From contig CM077596.1 of assembly GCA_039654915.1 (NCBI GenBank), positions 4,340,001-4,404,000 on the forward strand: DNA of 64,000 nt, written 5' to 3'. A program made the position numbers and the translations under genes. Numbering within the stretch: the stretch's first letter is position 1; each line of letters begins with the position of its first letter. Positions 58,695-64,000 of the stretch are shown here, in pieces. Below the pieces are notes generated by a model. It was not told the DNA's origin and did no database searches. It worked only from the letters and a program-made list of their open reading frames with translations. This DNA is from Aquilaria yunnanensis (lineage: Eukaryota; Streptophyta; Magnoliopsida; Malvales; Thymelaeaceae).

Positions 58695-59745
58695 ATGAGA
58701 CAACAAACTACACATCTCAATCAACTGACACCACTGACGTATAGATGGACAATCAGGGTACGACTCACCCATCTATGGGAGGCTATTAATGTTAACAATA
58801 ATAACCCATTTGGCATTTCCATGATATTCCTTGTTGAGCAGGTATTATTACTACTGTTCCTTAAACTAACATTTTATCTTCAAATTCTTAATTATTTTGG
58901 GTCCAAATTTTGTCACATTATAACCCCCTATTGTTTATTCTCCATTTTTAATGTCTTACCTTTCTCTCTTAGAATGATCATATTCATGCGATGGCTTTAA
59001 ACTTCATTGCCCCAAAATTCAAATCTATACTGCAAGAAGGGGAGGTCTACATGATTTCAAATTTTAGTGTGTTCAGAGCTGATCGATGATATAGACCTGT
59101 CACTAATGAACACATAATTCGTTTCACTGTGTCTACAAAGGTCACATGCGTCTCTATCCCTGTTCCAAATATCAGGCATTACAAGTTTGAATTTGTTCCT
59201 TTCCAACAAATTCATTTGCGTCATCCTAACAATATGCAACTATGTGTTATGACTTTAAATAGTGACCATTTCACATTTAAACTTTGACTATGGTTTCCAA
59301 TCTAATACTATTGCTTCTTCCATTATAGATGTTGTTGGCAAGCTTATAAAACTTGGTGATGCATCTGAAACTACACGATCTGATGGATTACATACCATCA
59401 AGCGTATTTAAGACTCACAGATTTAAGGTATTCTTCTACACATAATAGATGCACTTTATTCGTACTGTTTATTGATCCGATTACAATGCATCATTCTTAC
59501 ATACCACTATTGTATTATAGCGGATCAACTATGGATTTAACTTTTTGGGGAGATCAAGCCAACTCCCTTGACTACAGGTCCTTGAAGAACTCATCTACAA
59601 ATATAATCCTGGTTGTTACGTTGACTTTTGTTAAGTTATGTGAAGGTATTTTATTCAATAATATATGCTTAGTGCTTCAATTAACGTTTTTCCACAGTTT
59701 TCACCTATCTACTATTATTATGTTTTCTTAGGGCAATATAATTTG

Positions 59746-59750
59746 TCATT
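59746..59750. repeat. Left target duplication of solo LTR
   Basis: GTCAT here; its partner ATTAT at 61662-61666 matches three of five bases, and both differences are transitions. Joining the flanking exon halves across one copy gives a continuous RPA-like frame, which supports these limits. Confidence 0.5.
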
Positions 59751-61661
59751 GTTGACACCCAATTTTGTCCGGGCACTGACTTTTTACTTAAGTTTTATGT
59801 TAGGAAAATTAGTTTAGGGGGTTAGGGATTATTTGGTCATTTGTTAGAAGTTTGGGTCATTTTTGTCATTTTAGGGTTTTGCATAGTTAGTTGGTCTATC
59901 ACATTTAGGTTATATTGTTATTTTAGTCTACAAATCTGTAGGAATTTTAAGTGGTCATCTAGGATAGAAATAGGAGTTAATTTAGTTTAGGTACTAATTT
60001 AGAGTCCTAAAGGTCTTGTAGGGTCAATTTAGGAAAAACAGGAAAGTTTGGGGAAAAGCTAGGAATTTTTAGAGGATTTTAGGGAAAAATTGGAAAGTTT
60101 GAGGTAAATTTATCAGAAATTGAGAGTTTGGGGGCAAATCTAATGAGATTCTAAAATTTTAAGGAAATTTGGAAAGTTTTAGGAAGTTTTGGGCTCAATT
60201 GACAAATCCTTAAAAGTTTTGGGTTAAATTAAAATTCGCACAGAATTTGGGGCAAGATCAGCAGTCTGAGAGTTTTGTTGGACTTCAACTGATACTTTAC
60301 CAGATTATATCCTAATCTCCTCAAATTGAGTTTAGATCAAGTTAAAACTCTGTTAAACCTAGCTAATCTCGCCCAGCCTCTCTTAGTATAAGTATGGGCC
60401 ATTAATTGATGAAAAGGGGAGAAAATACGAAACCCTAAGCTCCCATTGAGAAAAGGTAAAACTGTAGCGTCAAGTCCTTGGTTTCTTGCAGCCCCTCACC
60501 AGAAAAACCCTAACCTCTTTTCCAGGCCACCGCAACCCCTGTCTCCCTCTCTCCGCCGACACTCCATCTTCCTTATTCCCTCCCGACACTCCACCTTCCT
60601 CCTTTCATCCACAGCCCCGCCGGTCATAGCTCCACCTCTAACCCTCGCCGCCTCGTCCCGCACAGCCGCCCGTGCTTCATCCATCGCCGTCAACGCCAGA
60701 ACCAGGGAGTCGCATCTATGCCTCCCTCCATCCACACCGTCTGCAGCTCCCTTGCCGTCCATCGCACCAAGCTGCCGCCAGCGTCGCCCACCGTCCACGC
60801 TCCATCATCGACCCCTTTCGTGGTCCGACCTAGCGCCGCCGTCTTTGGAGGCCTTCCCGCATCGGCTTGTGGTCTCCCCAGCTGCTACCGCCTGCCAAAG
60901 TCGCGACCCGACCCAGCAATCTTTTTTGTTTTTTTTAATTATATATAACCACTGTTTAGCCCGCTGGTCTTTTTATTTTGTTCACCTAGGTCACTAACCT
61001 TTGTTTCTTTTGTTTTGTAGATTAGTCACTGACAACAAACTTCTATTGTTTGTTGTTTTCTTTGTCTTCTTGGTTATTGTTGATTGGCCTTGCATTGAAT
61101 ATAGTCATTAAATTGAAATAGGAGAACAACATGGGATTTTGACTTGGTGTGTTTATTTATTTATTTTAAGAATAGTTTAATTTTAATTCTTGTAATGCAT
61201 CTAATGTGCATAAATTATTGGTTAATCAACATTTAAATTTTTTGGAATCCGTTTTTGGTGATTTGATAAAATCCTAAGACAGATTATTCGATCGAACCCA
61301 ATTGGTAAGGTAAGACTCACGGCTTAGAACAAGATGTTCCTTTCAAATTCTTGGTAGATTGGATAGAGTCTCGAGATTTCAAGGACATCTAGGATTCCAT
61401 ATCCGGTTGGTATGATAAGATTCACGGTTTGGAATTAAATTAAACAAAATTCATAAAAATCACTCTAAATTAAAGATTAGGTTAAGAAATAAATAGTTAG
61501 GAAAAGATAAAACTGAACCCAGTCGTACCAATTTTCGGGCGCTTTAATAAGGTTATTTTAGCGTAACCGACTCACAATTTTAGAATCCATCGCAGACCAT
61601 AACAAGTATCCAATCAGCCAAGGTGAAACTGATTGGTGGCGACTCCTAAAAACATGTTATA
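59751..61661 (+). mobile_element. Solo LTR of an Ogre/Tat-type element, 1.9 kb
   Basis: It begins TGTTGACACCCAATTTTGTC, nearly identical to the start of the young element's LTR, and its right part carries AACTGATTGGTGGCGACTCC, also in that LTR's end. The right terminus reads TTATA where CCACA would be expected, consistent with C-to-T decay. The interior differs and is GC-rich at 60480-60920, giving a Pro/Ser-rich open frame (60446-60997) that I regard as LTR leader rather than a gene. No internal coding region remains, so it is a solo LTR formed by recombination. It lies in an exon of the RPA-like gene, plus orientation. Confidence 0.8.
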
Positions 61662-63455
61662 ATTATCAACATCGGGAACAAAGGTTTATGTCAATATTGA
61701 GATTGATGAAGTACACCAGTTTCTTCGATCGCATGACACTCTTAACTCATCTCTAACATTTCTTTCTTGATCATCATTTTTTACTTTACATAGTTTGTTA
61801 ATAACATAACCTTCTAGACAACATTACACCCTCCATTTAGGCAATCTACTGGAATGGATGTTTTGCGGGATTATGTCCCGAATCCAGCTACACGTCGCCC
61901 AGAGTTAAGACTGTTATGCGGGCGCCGAAGAACTATTGTAGAGATTACCGAGCTGTTAACCCGTAGGGCTTTACATGTGAGTTACTTTGTTCTTAATTCT
62001 TTACTTATTTGATAGTACTACTTATTCAAATTTCTTTTTCACTGTCAACTTAAATTCCTATTTTAGTGCAACAACTACACATGTCATGCAACTATAACAC
62101 AACTTCTCACTGAGAGAGGTTGTTGGTATTACACATGTAAAAAATGTTGCAGGCAAGTTGATCCCATAGGGTTAACTTTCTTCTGTCCTGTATGCAACAT
62201 AGTGAACCAGTCGCCACCAATCCGGTACACATGTCTTCTTACTTTGACCACAACCACTGTATTATCCTATTTCCTATGACTTTTATACAAAAAAAAACTT
62301 ACACATCTCGCATGACTAACTTTACAGGTGTAAAGCAGTTGTGAAGGTAGTTGACCCTACTGGAACTGCTTTATTTACCATGCTTGACTTTGTCGCTTGC
62401 AAGTTTTTTGGTTCCTCTGTTGGATCTCTTCACTCCCTTGAACAATTGGTTCATCCTTTTTTACCAATTTTTCCATTTTCACTTTCAATTGATCTCCAAC
62501 TTATACATTTATTTTATCCTTCCATTTTAACCTACTAATTCCCCTTCTGAATATTTTAACTTTATCTGTAGGAAAATGGTTCCACAAAACTTCAGGCACG
62601 ATTACAAGAATCACTTAATCGAGTGCTGATTCTCAAGGTCGAGCTTAATTCCTTTAACTTCCAAAACCTGTCTTCACCGTTGACTTTTAAGAGGCTTTTC
62701 GCAATAAATCATGAGGAAGAAGCACTCGCATTCCGACTGAAGAAACAGATTGTATGTTTCTTCCGTTTTATGCTACTAATACTTTTTTCCCCATTTATTT
62801 TTAATTTAAACTTGTACATTGTTATCGTTCTACAGGCACCCAGCCAGTCAACGCTGAATTCTTCTATATTGTCCTCTACTTGCCAGCCCTACATACCTCC
62901 GCCATTTGTCCTTCCCATACAACCGATGCATTTGTATACTATTGTTCTTCTTCATCCCACCTATGCCATTACTTTAACATTCATTGTTATATGACGCACT
63001 ATTCTTTGTATTACAGGGAACCAACTACTTCAACTTATGCATATGCTCCAACATCGACGTTTGCTGTCCCATCGACCACCGAACTTGAAGTTGCTTCGAT
63101 TATGTACATCCTTCATCAAAATAATCTTCCCTTACCTTGACATCATATAATTCAAGCTTACTTTTCAAACCTAACATTTTTATAGATTGGACCTTCAAAA
63201 AAGTGCTCCACCCTCTCCCACTTCAACTCTAGGCCTCCAATTTGCTTCCCACATCATTGCAGCACATGAATGGTAACAACTATCCCTCTGCACATACTAT
63301 CACTTTCAGTACGTATATATTGTAAATCTAAACTTCTCTTAACATCTTAAATGATGCATTTTTAATTCACACTCCCACTTTTTTACAGGGTAGAACTTTT
63401 AGAAGACTGCGATGATCTTGCTGAATTTTCACAAATAAATCCTCACCAGATATAA

Positions 63456-63578
63456 GTTCATGTTATCTTCCAGACTTCCTAATTCTGAAACAGTTGTTTT
63501 TGTTATTGTGATTTATTGTCCATTATTGTTTTTTTCTTGTCAATTACTACTTCATATTTAATATGAATTTCTATCTCA
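63456..63578. other. 3' flank of RPA-like gene with AT-rich palindrome
   Basis: TTCATATT and AATATGAA (63550-63566) form a perfect palindrome around one T, and CATCTAAT follows 9-12 bp later. This is the layout of a Helitron 3' end (hairpin, then CTRR, then T), but such hairpins are usually GC-rich. Confidence 0.3.
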
Positions 63579-64000
63579 TCTAATAAACGGGTTATGAAAC
63601 TAATATCTATGAAAGCAGGTCATTTGACATAATATTTTTTCATAATTTGCAAAAAATTGGAAAATTTTATCGAGATGACACGTCTAAACCGAAATGAACC
63701 ACAGACATACACATGGTGATTTCTGGAAATACCCCTATAAAACAACACGTGTTACATAGCTATTTGGTGCATAATTAAATTTAGCCTCTTTGATTGGTAT
63801 TTATAGGTTTGCCATAAATAATTAAAGCGCAACACGTGTACCACTTTTTTGTTTCTCTTATTTTCCTTCGATACCCACTTTTAGCCTAGCAATTTGGTTA
63901 CCTTCCACGTCGTCGAACATTTAACTTGTAAATGTACTTTTAAAATTACGGTTACTTATTGATATATCTTTGTGAGCACGTCCCTACCACATTTAGGACT
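63579..64000 (+). mobile_element. Helitron 5'-end-like sequence, runs off the window
   Basis: TCTAATAAACGGG preceded by A is followed by CTAATATCTATGAAAGCAGG and, 100 bp on, by AAACCGAAATGAACCACAGA and AACACGTGTTACAT. These align in order with 47075-47260 (AATATATATGAAAGTAGG, AAACGAAATGAAGCAGAG, CAACGTGTCACAT). It is probably the start of a third Helitron of the same family lying head-to-tail with Helitron 2. Confidence 0.45.

Larger units (their letters stand above)
58695..63455 (+). pseudogene. Helitron 2 RPA1-like gene, multi-exon, interrupted by a solo LTR
   Basis: The ATG at 58695 opens LNQLTPLTYRWTIRVRLTHL, the first OB-fold of replication-protein-A-like proteins. A donor follows GAGCAG at 58841, and the next exon starts at 58973 (NDHIHAMALNFIAPKFKSIL), with a premature TGA near 59088. 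Second OB-fold: MDLTFWGDQANSLDY at about 59529-59573. The LTR at 59751-61661 splits the next exon, which resumes VYVNIEIDEVHQFLRS at about 61689. A zinc-binding exon at 62070-62225 reads WYYTCKKCCRQVDPIGLTFF then CPVC. C-terminal OB-fold exons lie at 62327-62450 (CKAVVKVVDPTGTALF) and 62573-62751. The last exon ends AEFSQINPHQI, stop at 63455. Most exons remain open apart from the LTR and one stop. Confidence 0.8.
47075..63578 (+). mobile_element. Helitron 2, autonomous-type but decayed (boundaries tentative)
   Basis: The left boundary is inferred from TCTATTAATATATATGAAAG preceded by A, the form of plant Helitron 5' ends. The following 200 bp (with ACACGTGGC and AACGTGTCACAT words) are matched by 63579 onward, as expected of a second family member. 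Inside, in order on the plus strand: captured gene pieces, an intact F-box-like gene, Rep/helicase and RPA-like genes. The right end is uncertain. A palindrome TTCATATT/AATATGAA at 63550-63566 followed by CATCTAAT resembles a Helitron 3' terminus but overlaps the next element's start. Confidence 0.5.

Noticed and set aside
60446..60997. 183-codon Pro/Ser-rich frame
   Set aside because: It lies wholly in the solo LTR, in the GC-rich leader part. It has low-complexity composition and no domain.

Overview
The window is nuclear DNA of a flowering plant, most likely a eudicot. It is AT-rich, the genes have introns, and it holds plant-type Ty3/gypsy (Ogre/Tat), Ty1/copia, hAT, Stowaway and Helitron elements. 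I cannot name the species. Almost everything in it is mobile DNA or its relics. The only host-like coding pieces are an edge exon (1-111), two unrecognised gene pieces (3627-4105 and 5734-6177), and host-like genes carried inside mobile elements.

Layout. 1-6356: intergenic DNA with a 1.5 kb non-autonomous hAT element (1831-3329). 6362-23609: a complete and very young 17.2 kb LTR retrotransposon on the minus strand. It has near-identical 2.9 kb LTRs, a perfect 5-bp target duplication (GTTAT), an 18-nt primer site matching plant tRNA-Arg and a polypurine tract. 23615-27100: AT-rich DNA with degenerate repeats. 27120-40200: a heavily decayed Helitron Rep/helicase gene followed by its RPA-like gene. 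The RPA-like gene is split by an old copia element (32951-38922), and a Stowaway MITE (32015-32310) lies just upstream. 40200-47074: AT-rich DNA with a perfect 40-bp inverted repeat. 47075 to about 63578: a second, better preserved Helitron. It carries an intact F-box-like gene, a Rep/helicase pseudogene and an RPA-like gene interrupted by an Ogre-related solo LTR (59751-61661). 63579-64000: what looks like the 5' end of another Helitron.

The most interesting object is the retrotransposon at 6362-23609. I can find no protease, reverse transcriptase or integrase in it, and its gag lacks the capsid core, so it must depend on a partner element. In its sense direction it runs: 5' LTR, leader with a strong stem-loop, truncated gag, repeat-rich spacer, four tandem intact 182-codon genes for a basic Cys4 protein, an 87-bp repeat array, an intact intronless LOG-type cytokinin-activating enzyme gene, a long array of about 47-bp hairpin repeats, polypurine tract, 3' LTR. 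Three of the four tandem genes, and LOG, have their own TATA-like box close upstream. The basic Cys4 protein has the layout of the cysteine-rich nucleic-acid-binding proteins of carlavirus-like plant viruses. That similarity is from my recognition only and has not been searched. The LTRs differ at only three bases and one indel by my reading, so the cargo was moved recently as a unit.

All calls come from reading the sequence by eye. No database search, alignment program or folding program was run.
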